A stretch of DNA of 43,821 nt from Pseudoflavonifractor phocaeensis (GCF_021531375.1 NZ_JADYTU010000017.1:1-43821); one strand, 5' to 3'; counted from the first letter of the stretch, positions 9,074-16,530 are shown. Notes: generated by a model from the letters alone, not told the origin. A program made the numbers and translations.

Positions 9074-9196
9074 TCATTCCTCCTGAAAGTGGCTGCGGTC
9101 CGCGCCGCACAGGGGACAGGCGTAGTCATCGGGCATGGGGCCCCGGACTTCCTCGTCATAGAGAAAGCCGCACAGGTCGCAGTAATACCGCTCCAT
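9074..9196 (-). CDS. 40-residue rubredoxin-like protein
   Basis: A very small protein with two CxxC knuckles (C6/C9 and C27/C30) in the rubredoxin pattern, YYCDLCGFLYDEE...PDDYACPLCGAD. It would bind one iron (or zinc) with four cysteines. It is shorter than standard rubredoxins (about 52-54 residues). AGGAGG precedes the ATG on the minus strand. It lies 24 bp downstream of fprA, whose product already carries its own C-terminal rubredoxin domain, so it is probably cotranscribed and may serve as an extra electron carrier or be a metal-binding paralogue of that domain. Confidence 0.8.
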   Translation of the reverse strand: MERYYCDLCGFLYDEEVRGPMPDDYACPLCGADRSHFQEE

Positions 9197-9220
9197 GGCG
9201 TCCTCCTGAAACAGGCGGGA

Positions 9221-10570
9221 TCAGGCCAGAGGCTCGAAGTCGCTGGCGGGCCGGCGGCAGATAGGGCAGACGAAGTCGTCGGGCAGGGTGTCGGACTCGT
9301 AAATAAAGCCGCAGATCTTGCAGACGAATCCCTTGGGCTTGTCCGCAACCTCCTCCTGCGGGGCGGCGGCCTCACCCCGGACGGAGGCGGCCAGAGTCTG
9401 GGCCAGGGCCTCCAGCTCCCCATCCTGGCCGGGAGCCAGGGCGGACTTCAGGGTGACGGGGGCCTCCAGTATCTCGGTGTTTTTGAGCTCGCCCAGAATC
9501 TGGGCCATAAGCTTGCCGCTGGCGGGGGCCCAGGAGCCGTTCTGGATCAGGGCGATGGTCCGGTTCTGCAGGTTATGGTGGACGACGTCGTGGAGCAGGT
9601 TTTCCATGGTGACAAAGACGCCGTTGTTGTAGGTGGTGGAGGCAAAGACAATGTGGCTGTACTTGAACGCTTCGGACAGCACATAGGAATAGTGGGTGAT
9701 GGACACGTCGTACATCTCCACAGGCACGCCCAGCTCTGCCAGACGGCAGGCCAGGATGTTGGCTGCGGTCTCGGTGCCGCCGTAGACCGAGGCGAAGGGG
9801 ATCAGCACGCCACGGACCTCGGGCTCGTAGGCGGCCCATTTGGCGTACTTGTCCATGATGTAGCCCAGGTCCTTCCGCCACACGGGGCCGTGGAGGGGGC
9901 AGATCATCTGAATGTCCAGGCCGGCGGCCTTGTTCAGCAGAGCGGTGACCTGGGGGCCGTACTTGCCCACGATGTTGGTGTAGTAGCGGCGGGCCTCATC
10001 CAGCCAATCCCGGTCAAAGTCCACTTCGTCGGCGAACAGGATGCCGTTCAGAGCGCCGAAGGTGCCGAAGGCGTCGGCGGAGAAGAGAATTTTGTCCGTG
10101 GAGTCGTAGCTGACCATGACCTCGGGCCAGTGGACCATGGGAGCGTTCACAAAGGTGAAGTGGTGCCGGCCCGTGTCAATGGCGTCCCCCTCCTTGACCA
10201 GAACGGCCCCCTTGGGGTCGGTGCAGTGGAACTGGCGGATCATGTTCACCGCCTTGCCGTTGCATACGATACGGGCCTCGGGATGGCGGAGCATCAGATC
10301 CCCCAGGGTGGCGGCGTGGTCGGGCTCCATGTGGTGGACAAAGATATAGTCCAGCTTCCGGCCTCCCAGGGCGTACTCCAGATTTTCAAAAAACTGGGTC
10401 TGGACCGCCCGGTCCACTGTGTCGAAGAGGACAGTCTTCTCGTCCAGCAGCAGATAGGAGTTGAAGGACATGCCCCGGGGTACGGGATGCGTGGCTTCAA
10501 ACAGAGCGTGCTGACGGTCGTTGGCGCCGATCCAGATCAGATCGTCGGTCACCTTGCGTACACAATACAT
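9221..10570 (-). CDS. fprA: FprA-type flavodiiron protein with C-terminal rubredoxin
   Basis: A flavodiiron protein that reduces O2 to water or NO to N2O in anaerobes. The N-terminal metallo-beta-lactamase-like domain shows the diiron motif H80-x-E82-x-D84-H85 and later SADAFG. A flavodoxin (FMN) domain follows (VYGGTETAAN...ASTTYNNGVF...NGSWAP), and the last ~45 residues are a rubredoxin domain (CKICGF...CPIC). I chose the ATG at 10570 (449 residues) because GAGGT is upstream and MYCVRKVTDDLIWIG matches the family start; an ATG 16 codons earlier looks spurious. It is followed by the small rubredoxin gene. It probably protects against oxygen and is divergently transcribed from trmD. Confidence 0.94.
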   Translation of the reverse strand: MYCVRKVTDDLIWIGANDRQHALFEATHPVPRGMSFNSYLLLDEKTVLFDTVDRAVQTQFFENLEYALGGRKLDYIFVHHMEPDHAATLGDLMLRHPEARIVCNGKAVNMIRQFHCTDPKGAVLVKEGDAIDTGRHHFTFVNAPMVHWPEVMVSYDSTDKILFSADAFGTFGALNGILFADEVDFDRDWLDEARRYYTNIVGKYGPQVTALLNKAAGLDIQMICPLHGPVWRKDLGYIMDKYAKWAAYEPEVRGVLIPFASVYGGTETAANILACRLAELGVPVEMYDVSITHYSYVLSEAFKYSHIVFASTTYNNGVFVTMENLLHDVVHHNLQNRTIALIQNGSWAPASGKLMAQILGELKNTEILEAPVTLKSALAPGQDGELEALAQTLAASVRGEAAAPQEEVADKPKGFVCKICGFIYESDTLPDDFVCPICRRPASDFEPLA

Positions 10571-10695
10571 ATTAAGACCTCGCTTTTTGCAGAATGGGAT
10601 TTTTACAGCGAACAGCATATCATAGTTTCCGAGAAAAATAAAGTGGGTGGCGGCGGTTTTGCGGTGGAAAAGAACGGATTCCGGGGAACAGGCCG

Positions 10696-10724
10696 TTGAA
10701 AAAGCCGGGGAAATCCCGTATAAT
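10696..10724 (+). promoter_or_regulatory. Sigma-A promoter for trmD
   Basis: TTGAAA (10696-10701) and a perfect TATAAT (10719-10724) are spaced 17 bp, 74 bp upstream of the trmD ATG. Confidence 0.85.
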
Positions 10725-10797
10725 AAAGCAAATGCCGGATGGGCCGTTCTTGGGCCGGTCCGAGTGACGACAGAAAAGCAGGAGAGAACTTCCGATC

Positions 10798-11553
10798 ATG
10801 TACCGTATTGACATTATGACCTTGTTCCCCGATGTGGTGGGCGATATGCTGTGCGAGTCCGTCCTGGGCCGCGGCCAGGAGCGGGGCTATATCCGCATCG
10901 AGTGCCACCAGATCCGGGATTATACCCTGAACAAGCAGAAGCAGGTGGACGACTACCCCTACGGCGGCGGCCGGGGCGCGGTAATGCAGGCGGATCCCCT
11001 GTACCAGTGCTGGAAGCACATCTGCGATGAGGCGGGGGAGCGGCTCCACACCATTTATATGTCTCCGGCGGGCAAGACCTTCTGCCAGGCGGACGCCCGG
11101 CGGCTGAAGGAGGACTATGACCGGCTGATCCTGGTCTGCGGACACTATGAGGGCATCGACGAGCGCTTTATTGAGGAGTGCGTGGATGAGGAGATCTCCA
11201 TCGGGGACTTTGTCATGACCGGGGGCGAGATTCCCGCTATGGCGGTGGCCGATGCGGTTTGCCGGCTGGTGCCCGGGGTGCTGTCCGACCCCTCCTGCTA
11301 CGAGAACGAGAGCCACTGGAACGGGATGCTGGAGGCCCCCCAGTACTCCCGGCCCGAGGTGTGGCATGACCGGGCGGTGCCTCCTATCCTTCTGTCCGGC
11401 CACCATGCCAACGTGGAGAAGTGGCGGCGGAAGCAGTCTATCCTGCGCACCCGGCAGCGCCGGCCCGACTTGTATGAGAAGCTGGACCTGTCCTCCAAGG
11501 CTGACAAGAAGCTGCTGAAAGAGCTGGAGCAGGAGACGGGGGAGAAATTTTAA
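10798..11553 (+). CDS. trmD: tRNA (guanine-37-N1)-methyltransferase
   Basis: A SPOUT-class methyltransferase that makes m1G37 in tRNAs reading CNN codons and so prevents +1 frameshifting. The 251-residue length is standard. Conserved segments include YRIDIMTLFPD at the N-terminus, PYGGGRGAVM, the knot loop VCGHYEGIDER, and GDFVMTGGEIPA near residue 140. In most bacteria trmD sits in rpsP-rimM-trmD-rplS; here it stands alone behind its own strong promoter, with none of those partners nearby. The AGGAG upstream is at a rather long spacing of about 11-13 nt. Confidence 0.97.
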   Translation: MYRIDIMTLFPDVVGDMLCESVLGRGQERGYIRIECHQIRDYTLNKQKQVDDYPYGGGRGAVMQADPLYQCWKHICDEAGERLHTIYMSPAGKTFCQADARRLKEDYDRLILVCGHYEGIDERFIEECVDEEISIGDFVMTGGEIPAMAVADAVCRLVPGVLSDPSCYENESHWNGMLEAPQYSRPEVWHDRAVPPILLSGHHANVEKWRRKQSILRTRQRRPDLYEKLDLSSKADKKLLKELEQETGEKF

Positions 11554-11628
11554 GCCCATCGGACCAACAGACCGCCCGTTGCATTCCGTTTTCTCCAACA
11601 TCAGGTCAAGGAGAATGGGCGGCTCCTC

Positions 11629-11657
11629 TTTACAGATAACAAAAAATGTGGTAAACT
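11629..11657 (+). promoter_or_regulatory. Promoter for the degV-family gene
   Basis: TTTACA (11629-11634) and TAAACT (11652-11657) are spaced exactly 17 bp, 46 bp before the DegV start. Just upstream, 11572-11580 pairs with 11614-11622 over a long loop, which could be a weak trmD terminator. Confidence 0.65.
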
Positions 11658-11703
11658 AATTGGCGCAATCTGATTTTCAAAACCATGTTCGGAGATGAAA
11701 CAT

Positions 11704-12540
11704 ATGAGTTTTAAAATTGTCGTGGACAGCTGCTGCGACCTGACCGCGCAGATGCTGAAGGACCCCTGCTTTGTCCGGGTGCCTCTGACGATCCGATCCA
11801 ATGGCAGTACCTTTGTGGATGACGAGAACTTTGACCAGGCCGATCTGCTGTGGTCCATGAAGCAGAGCGAGGACGCTCCCTCCACTTCCTGCCCCGCTCC
11901 CCAGAGCTACCTGGACGCCTACCGCTGCGGGGTGGACGACGTGTATGTGGTCACGCTGTCGGCTCTGCTCAGCGGCTCCCACAACTGCGCGGAGCAGGCC
12001 CGGCTGCTGATGGAGGAGGAAGAGCCCCACGTCAACGTCCATGTGTTCAACTCCTGCTCCGCCGCCTCTGGCGAGGTGCTCATCGCGCTGAAGATCCGGG
12101 AACTGGCCCAGACCGGGATGCCCTTCAAGCATGTGGTCCGGGAAATCGAGCAGTTCATCTATCAGATGCAGACCCTGTTTGTGTTGGAAAACCTGGAGAA
12201 TCTGCGGAAAAATGGCCGGCTGACAAAGATGCAGGCTATTGTCACCGGTGCGCTGAAGATCAAACTTCTCTGCCATGCCACGCCGGAGGGGGAGATCGCC
12301 AAGCTGGGCCAAGCCCTGTCCGTCAAGCAGGCGCTGGGCAAGATGGTCGATAAGATCGCCGCCGATCCCGACCACGAGGGGCGGACCCTGGTCATCAGCC
12401 ACTGCAACTGCCTGGAGCGGGCGTTCCAGGTCAAGGCCCAGGTGGAGGCCAAGTGCAGATTCGCCGAGGTCATCATTGTGGAGGCCAGAGGCATCACCAC
12501 CGTCTACGCCAATGACGGCGGAATCGTAGTGTCCTATTGA
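11704..12540 (+). CDS. DegV family fatty-acid-binding protein
   Basis: A 278-residue DegV-family protein. The family binds one fatty acid between two alpha/beta domains; members related to FakB present it to the fatty-acid kinase FakA for phospholipid synthesis. The N-terminus FKIVVDSCCDLT is the family signature, followed by PLTIR, the STSCPAPQ segment (lipid head-group loop) and a C-terminal domain. The second ATG (11704) is preferred over 11695 because GGAG at 11691-11694 then has 9-nt spacing. No fakA-like gene is adjacent, so the partner kinase would be elsewhere. Confidence 0.92.
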   Translation: MSFKIVVDSCCDLTAQMLKDPCFVRVPLTIRSNGSTFVDDENFDQADLLWSMKQSEDAPSTSCPAPQSYLDAYRCGVDDVYVVTLSALLSGSHNCAEQARLLMEEEEPHVNVHVFNSCSAASGEVLIALKIRELAQTGMPFKHVVREIEQFIYQMQTLFVLENLENLRKNGRLTKMQAIVTGALKIKLLCHATPEGEIAKLGQALSVKQALGKMVDKIAADPDHEGRTLVISHCNCLERAFQVKAQVEAKCRFAEVIIVEARGITTVYANDGGIVVSY

Positions 12541-12563
12541 CAAACGGGAAAATATAGTCTAAA

Positions 12564-12616
12564 AAAGTAGGAGATAGCCGCTTGGCCCTGAGGGGCGGGG
12601 GACTGTCTCCTATTTT
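12564..12616 (+). terminator. Intrinsic terminator after the degV-family gene
   Basis: A 14-bp stem pairs AAAGTAGGAGATAG (12564-12577) with CTGTCTCCTATTTT (12603-12616), with two wobble pairs and a 25-nt loop, ending in a TTTT run. Confidence 0.75.
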
Positions 12617-12637
12617 CCATGAAACGGGGAGGAAACG

Positions 12638-13219
12638 ATGGTGTCTATGACCAGACAGCAGGCATGGGACCTGCTGACCAAGTATAATCAGGAGCCCTTC
12701 CATCTGCGCCACGCCATTACCGTGGAGCATGTGATGGGCTGGTACGCCCGGGAACTGGGCTATGGGGAAGAGGCGGATTTCTGGTCTGTGGTGGGTCTGC
12801 TCCACGACCTGGACTTTGAACGCTGGCCGGAGGAGCACTGCAAAAAGTCTCAGGAGCTGATGCGCCAGGAGGGGGTGGAGGAGTCCATCATCCGGGCCAC
12901 CGCCTGCCACGGCTGGGGCATCTGCGTGGACATCAAGCCGGAGCATGAGATGGAGAAGGTCCTCTTTGCCGCCGACGAGCTCACCGGACTCATCGGCGCC
13001 GCCGCCCTTATGCGCCCGTCCAAAAGTGTGGCCGACATGGAGCTGAAGTCTCTGAAAAAGAAGTTCAAGGACAAGAAGTTCGCCGCCGGCTGCTCCCGGG
13101 AGGTCATTGCCGGCGGCGCGGAGCTGCTGGGCTGGGAGCTGGACAAGCTGCTGGACCTGACGCTGAAGGCCATGCAGGCGGAGGAGGCGGCCATCGAGAC
13201 GGCGGTCGGAGCCATATGA
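12638..13219 (+). CDS. HD-domain phosphohydrolase-like protein
   Basis: A 193-residue HD-superfamily protein. The metal-binding pattern is visible as H24 (FHLRHA), the HD pair in VVGLLHDLDFE near residue 54, and a later ATACHGWG His; an Asp in AADELTGL completes it. The superfamily hydrolyses phosphate esters of nucleotides or signalling molecules, but the substrate here cannot be predicted. GGAGG stands 5 nt before the ATG. It is flanked by the degV-family terminator and the leader of oadB, so it is probably monocistronic. Confidence 0.85.
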   Translation: MVSMTRQQAWDLLTKYNQEPFHLRHAITVEHVMGWYARELGYGEEADFWSVVGLLHDLDFERWPEEHCKKSQELMRQEGVEESIIRATACHGWGICVDIKPEHEMEKVLFAADELTGLIGAAALMRPSKSVADMELKSLKKKFKDKKFAAGCSREVIAGGAELLGWELDKLLDLTLKAMQAEEAAIETAVGAI

Positions 13220-13313
13220 TGGGCCGATACGACGAAAAATACTCGAAAACCTTTTGATGATTCGATTGTTTTTCTAAAAGTGTTCAAATTTGGCAAAGAT
13301 TGCCGCTGCCGTC

Positions 13314-13341
13314 TTGACAAATGTGGAACCACTGTGATAAC
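13314..13341 (+). promoter_or_regulatory. Promoter of the oadB leader
   Basis: A perfect -35 TTGACA (13314-13319) and an extended -10 (TG at 13333-13334, then GATAAC at 13336-13341) are spaced 16 bp. The predicted start near 13348 puts the conserved leader element at the very 5' end of the transcript. The 13220-13313 stretch upstream is AT-rich and holds nothing else that I can identify. Confidence 0.75.
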
Positions 13342-13347
13342 ATCCTC

Positions 13348-13454
13348 AATACAATGACAAAGGGGAGTAGTCAGCGCGCCTCCCCGGCGCGCGGCAGAGC
13401 CAACAAGCATGGCGGGTCTTATGAGCCTGTCCTGGTTTTGCCTTAATTGACCAG
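13348..13454 (+). promoter_or_regulatory. Structured leader resembling the yybP-ykoY (Mn2+) riboswitch
   Basis: The transcript begins with AAAGGGGAGTAG (13359-13370), matching the L1 core (GGGGAGUAG) of the yybP-ykoY Mn2+ riboswitch as I remember it. It is followed by a perfect hairpin GCGCGCC/GGCGCGC (P2-like), then GAGCCAACAA resembling the conserved GUCAA segment, a second hairpin with UUAUGA in its loop (13415-13432 region), and GGTTTTGCCTT, whose CCTT can close P1 with AAGG. It abuts a strong terminator, so it looks like an ON/OFF transcription-attenuating riboswitch. Known class members regulate Mn2+ exporters; a Na+ decarboxylase subunit downstream would be unusual, so either ligand or assignment may differ. 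The match is from memory and was not scored. Confidence 0.5.
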
Positions 13455-13486
13455 ACCTGCGTTCCGGCCGGAACGCAGGTTTTTTT
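13455..13486 (+). terminator. Leader terminator: perfect 26-nt palindrome plus T-run
   Basis: 13455-13480 is a perfect palindrome (13-bp arms, ACCTGCGTTCCGG and its complement) and runs directly into seven Ts. It lies between the structured leader and oadB, in the place of a riboswitch expression platform. 13504-13517 (ACCTGTGTTCGGAC) partly repeats the left arm. Confidence 0.9.
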
Positions 13487-13562
13487 CGTCTGATCACGAA
13501 AAAACCTGTGTTCGGACAGATACTTAATATAGTTCAATGTAGAAGAAAGGAAGCTGGGAACA

Positions 13563-14708
13563 ATGGAATTTTTGTGGGAAGGGCTTCTGTCCATCACCTG
13601 GCAGCAGCTGGTCATGTACGCAGTGGGCGGCCTGCTCATCTGGCTGGCCATTGAGAAGGACTTTGAGCCGGCTCTGCTCATGCCGATGGGCTTCGGCGCT
13701 ATTTTGGTAAACCTGCCGCTGTCCGGCGTCATCAATCAGTTCAGCGAGGGCTTGGGCGAGACCCAGGGCATTATCCAGTGGCTCTTTGAAGTGGGGATCG
13801 AGGCCTCCGAGGCCATGCCAATCCTCCTGTTCATCGGCATCGGCGCTATGATCGACTTCGGCCCCCTGCTGGCCAACCCCAAGCTGTTCCTGTGCGGCGC
13901 GGCAGCTCAGGCGGGCATCTTCCTCACCATCCTCCTTGCCGCCGCCATGGGCTTTGACATGAGGGACGCCGCCTCCATCGGCATCATCGGCGCGGCGGAC
14001 GGCCCCACCTCCATCCTGGTGTCCAAGACCCTGCACTCCCAATATGTGGGCGCCATCGCCGTGGCCGCTTACTCCTATATGGCTCTGGTGCCCATCATCC
14101 AGCCCTTCGCCATCAAGCTGGTCACCACCAAAAAGGACCGGGCCATGCGGATGCCTTACCGGGCCCGGGGCGTCTCCCGCCGGCTGCGGATCCTGTTCCC
14201 CATTATCGTCACTGTCATCGCCGGTCTGGTGGCCCCCTCCTCCGTGGCGCTGGTGGGCTTCCTCATGTTCGGCAACCTGATCCGGGAATGCGGCGTCCTC
14301 GCCACCCTGTCCCAGACCGCCCAGAACGAGCTGGCCAACCTCATCACCCTGCTGCTGGGCATCACCATCTCCTTCTCCATGAAGGCGGATCAGTTTGTCC
14401 GGAAGGAGACGCTGATGATCATGGGCCTGGGTCTGGTGGCCTTTGTGCTGGACTCCGTGGTGGGCGTTCTCTTCGTCAAGGTGCTGAACCTCTTCACCCC
14501 CAAGAACAAGATCAATCCTATGGTGGGCGCCGCCGGGATCTCCGCCTTCCCCATGTCCTCCCGGGTCATTGAGAAGCTGGGCCAGGAGGCCGACCCCCAG
14601 AACCATCTGCTGATGCACGCGGTGGCCGCCAACGTGTCTGGCCAGATCGCGTCCGTAGTTGCCGGCGGCGTGGTGCTCCAGTACTGCGCCACCCACCTGA
14701 TTGGCTGA
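13563..14708 (+). CDS. oadB: Sodium-ion-translocating decarboxylase, beta subunit
   Basis: An integral membrane subunit of the biotin-dependent Na+ decarboxylases (oxaloacetate, methylmalonyl-CoA, glutaconyl-CoA), which couple decarboxylation of the biotin carrier to Na+ export. The 381-residue length fits the family. Hydrophobic segments run throughout, with the family motifs MPMGFGAILVNLP (N-terminus), IGIGAMIDFGPLLANP, IGIIGAADGPTSI (Na+/carboxybiotin region, near 145) and ISAFPMSSRV...HLLMHAVAANVSGQIASV near the C-terminus. The start has AAAGGA about 11 nt upstream. Only beta and a tiny gamma-like subunit are encoded here; the alpha and biotin-carrier subunits must be elsewhere, so the substrate is not determined. 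Confidence 0.95.
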   Translation: MEFLWEGLLSITWQQLVMYAVGGLLIWLAIEKDFEPALLMPMGFGAILVNLPLSGVINQFSEGLGETQGIIQWLFEVGIEASEAMPILLFIGIGAMIDFGPLLANPKLFLCGAAAQAGIFLTILLAAAMGFDMRDAASIGIIGAADGPTSILVSKTLHSQYVGAIAVAAYSYMALVPIIQPFAIKLVTTKKDRAMRMPYRARGVSRRLRILFPIIVTVIAGLVAPSSVALVGFLMFGNLIRECGVLATLSQTAQNELANLITLLLGITISFSMKADQFVRKETLMIMGLGLVAFVLDSVVGVLFVKVLNLFTPKNKINPMVGAAGISAFPMSSRVIEKLGQEADPQNHLLMHAVAANVSGQIASVVAGGVVLQYCATHLIG

Positions 14709-14723
14709 TAAGGAGGATTTGTG

Positions 14724-14852
14724 ATGAATATGGCAAATGTGGCTCAGGCTCTGGAAATGATGGCCCAGGGCATGGCCGGTATCTTCGTGGTGCTGGGCGC
14801 TATCGCGCTGATGGTGGCTTTGATGCAGAAGATCGACAACCGGAAAAAGTGA
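14724..14852 (+). CDS. OadG-related small transporter subunit (42 aa)
   Basis: A 42-residue single-pass membrane protein: an amphipathic N-terminus (VAQALEMMAQGMAG), one transmembrane helix IFVVLGAIALMVALM and a short KIDNRKK tail. The G-M-x-G-I-F-V-V-L pattern is that of the OadG/gamma subunit N-terminal helix. Standard gamma/delta subunits are longer, with a soluble tail; this is the miniature form. AGGAGG (14711-14716) stands 7 nt upstream, 15 bp after oadB. It presumably assembles with OadB and stabilises the membrane complex. Confidence 0.82.
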   Translation: MNMANVAQALEMMAQGMAGIFVVLGAIALMVALMQKIDNRKK

Positions 14853-14877
14853 TCTCAGCGGATGCTGGGAGTTCCGG

Positions 14878-14908
14878 GCGCCGGGCTGTTTTCAGCCCGG
14901 CGCTTTTT
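14878..14908 (+). terminator. Terminator of the oadB operon
   Basis: The stem GCGCCGGGCT / AGCCCGGCGC (14878-14887 / 14894-14903, short loop) is followed by TTTTT. Confidence 0.92.
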
Positions 14909-14913
14909 GCTGC

Positions 14914-15180
14914 TCACAGCCAGTCGGCCACCACGTCGGCCAGACCGGCGGGCCCCACCTGGTGTTCCACCAGCATGGTCATCAGCTCGTCGATCCGCAT
15001 GGCGCTGGTGGTGATGGAGGGGACAGCGGCGCTCTCCCCCCGGTCCTCGGTGATCCGGACCCCGTAGTCCTCGCAGCAGAAACGGTCCGTCTCCACCAGA
15101 TCCACCGTCAGATAGTAGTGGAACCGCCGGGCACGGCCCCGGGCGTCCTCACACTGTCGGGTGGCGATCTTGATCTCCAT
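14914..15180 (-). CDS. DUF6514-like small protein
   Basis: An 88-residue soluble protein of unknown function. The N-terminal half (RRFHYYLTVDLVETD...YGVRITE) and the C-terminal LMTMLVEHQVGPAGLADVVADWL match my memory of DUF6514, a small Clostridia family. The ATG at 15180 has GAGGG upstream; the longer reading to 15369 would cross its promoter. It is monocistronic and convergent with the oadB operon. I propose no function. Confidence 0.7.
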   Translation of the reverse strand: MEIKIATRQCEDARGRARRFHYYLTVDLVETDRFCCEDYGVRITEDRGESAAVPSITTSAMRIDELMTMLVEHQVGPAGLADVVADWL

Positions 15181-15219
15181 GATATTGTGCCCTCTTTCCT
15201 GTGAAAATGATTTGGGCAC

Positions 15220-15248
15220 ATTATATAGTATCCCAAAGTGAGTGGAAA
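15220..15248 (-). promoter_or_regulatory. Promoter for the DUF6514-like gene
   Basis: On the minus strand TTTCCA (15243-15248) is followed after 17 bp by a perfect TATAAT (15220-15225), 40 bp upstream of the ATG. The rest of 15249-15369 holds no feature I can support. Confidence 0.65.
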
Positions 15249-15369
15249 GAGAAATATATCGCAGGGAAAGACGGTGTTCGACCCGGTTCGGGCGCCGGCG
15301 TGGGGGAACGGGGAGAGAGCGGTCGAAGGGAAGGGAAAGGTGGGGAACGGTTCTCCGTCTTGGAAGCAT

Positions 15370-15400
15370 AAAACCGGCTCCGTCCTATGGACGGAGCCGG
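15370..15400 (-). terminator. Terminator after the radical SAM gene
   Basis: A perfect 12-bp stem (15374-15385 / 15389-15400), with TTTTATG following on the minus strand. Confidence 0.88.
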
Positions 15401-15410
15401 CGTCGTGTGT

Positions 15411-16298
15411 TCAGATCCCGCGGTTGAGAGTTTTTCTCAGACGGATCTTGCCCGCCAGAGCCTGGTCGATGAGAGAGAGGAACTTCTCCCGGTCCTCGGG
15501 CAGGCCGCCCTTAAGGGGCAGGTAATTGGAGGCGTGGTTGCTGGTGAAGTGGAGGGGGTCCACGTCCAGGTGTTCAATGAGCATCCGGCACTCCTCCAGG
15601 ATGTGGTCGGGGGAGCAGACGGTAAACCGCCCGGCCAAAACGTCGTCTCCCAGGGGGGTGCCCTTGGCGGGGGCGAAGGTCATGGCGGAGAGGTGCCGGG
15701 GCTTCATCTCGTTGATGATCCGAGCGGTGGACAGAATGTGCTCCTGCCAGTCGCCGCCCTCGCCGTTGGCGCCGGTGATGCCCAGAATGATGGTGACCCA
15801 GAGGTCGATGCCCGCCTCCACCAGCCGCTGGCCCGCCAGCAGCATCTGGTCCGCGTCCACGCCCTTGTGGATGAACCGCAGCACCTGGTCGCTGCCGCTC
15901 TCCACCCCCAAATAGGCCCGGGAGAGGCCAGCTTCATGGAGGATCTTCAGCTCCTCCGGGGACTTGCTCAGGGTGCTGCGGGGGCCGGCGTAGAGCGTTA
16001 CCTTCTCCAGATGGGGGAAGGTGTCGTACAGCTTTCGGAGGATCTTCAGCAGGTCCTCGGTCTTGATGATGATGGCGTCCCCGTCCATGAGAAAGACCCG
16101 CTGAAGGCCGGGGCCGTAATAGGCCCGGGCCATGTCGATGTCCTCCAGGATCTCCTCGGTGGGCCGGATGCGGAAGGTCTTTTCCTTGTACATGCCGCAG
16201 AAGGTACATTTGTTGTTGGAGCACCCGATGGTGCACTGGAGCAGATAGCTCTTCCACTCGCCTGGGGGACGGTACAAAAGATCGCTGTCGTATCGCAT
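15411..16298 (-). CDS. Radical SAM protein (B12-independent, Elp3-like fold)
   Basis: A 295-residue radical SAM enzyme with the cluster motif near residue 24 in a longer-than-usual spacing: C-T-I-G-C-S-N-N-K-C-T-F-C-G-M-Y. The NKCTFCGMYK segment supplies CxxC plus an upstream Cys, typical of the CxxxxxCxxC radical SAM group often annotated 'radical SAM protein' or coproporphyrinogen-oxidase-like. Later motifs are FLMDGDAI, LYAGPRS, YLGVESGSD and VTIILGITG. Function is unknown. I prefer the ATG at 16298 because AAAGGA then sits 8 nt upstream; the ATG at 16319 would overlap it. It lies 34 bp after DUF951 in the same orientation and is probably cotranscribed with it. Confidence 0.88.
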   Translation of the reverse strand: MRYDSDLLYRPPGEWKSYLLQCTIGCSNNKCTFCGMYKEKTFRIRPTEEILEDIDMARAYYGPGLQRVFLMDGDAIIIKTEDLLKILRKLYDTFPHLEKVTLYAGPRSTLSKSPEELKILHEAGLSRAYLGVESGSDQVLRFIHKGVDADQMLLAGQRLVEAGIDLWVTIILGITGANGEGGDWQEHILSTARIINEMKPRHLSAMTFAPAKGTPLGDDVLAGRFTVCSPDHILEECRMLIEHLDVDPLHFTSNHASNYLPLKGGLPEDREKFLSLIDQALAGKIRLRKTLNRGI

Positions 16299-16332
16299 AG
16301 CAGGATTCCTTTCTTCCAAACAGTTCCGTGTG

Positions 16333-16530
16333 TTATACCTCTACGGCCGCTCCGTCCCGGAACACCTTGCGGATGTTCTTCTCCGCCTTGCTCCGGGGCA
16401 GCATGACCTCGTGGCCGCAGCCTTGGCAGCGCAGCTTGAAATCCATCCCTACCCGGAGGACCAGCCACTCCTGGCTGCCGCAGGGGTGGGCTTTTTTCAT
16501 CTTTAAAACGTCATTCAAATGGATGTCCAT
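16333..16530 (-). CDS. DUF951 family zinc-ribbon-like protein
   Basis: A 65-residue protein matching DUF951: MDIHLNDVLKMKKAHPCGS at the N-terminus, a W-x-V-L-R-V-G-x-D core, and CQGCGHEVMLPR. The three cysteines (PCG and CxxC) suggest metal binding. In many Firmicutes the family sits near ychF or parB and its role is unknown. Here it leads a two-gene unit with a radical SAM protein under a perfect consensus promoter. Confidence 0.9.
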   Translation of the reverse strand: MDIHLNDVLKMKKAHPCGSQEWLVLRVGMDFKLRCQGCGHEVMLPRSKAEKNIRKVFRDGAAVEV

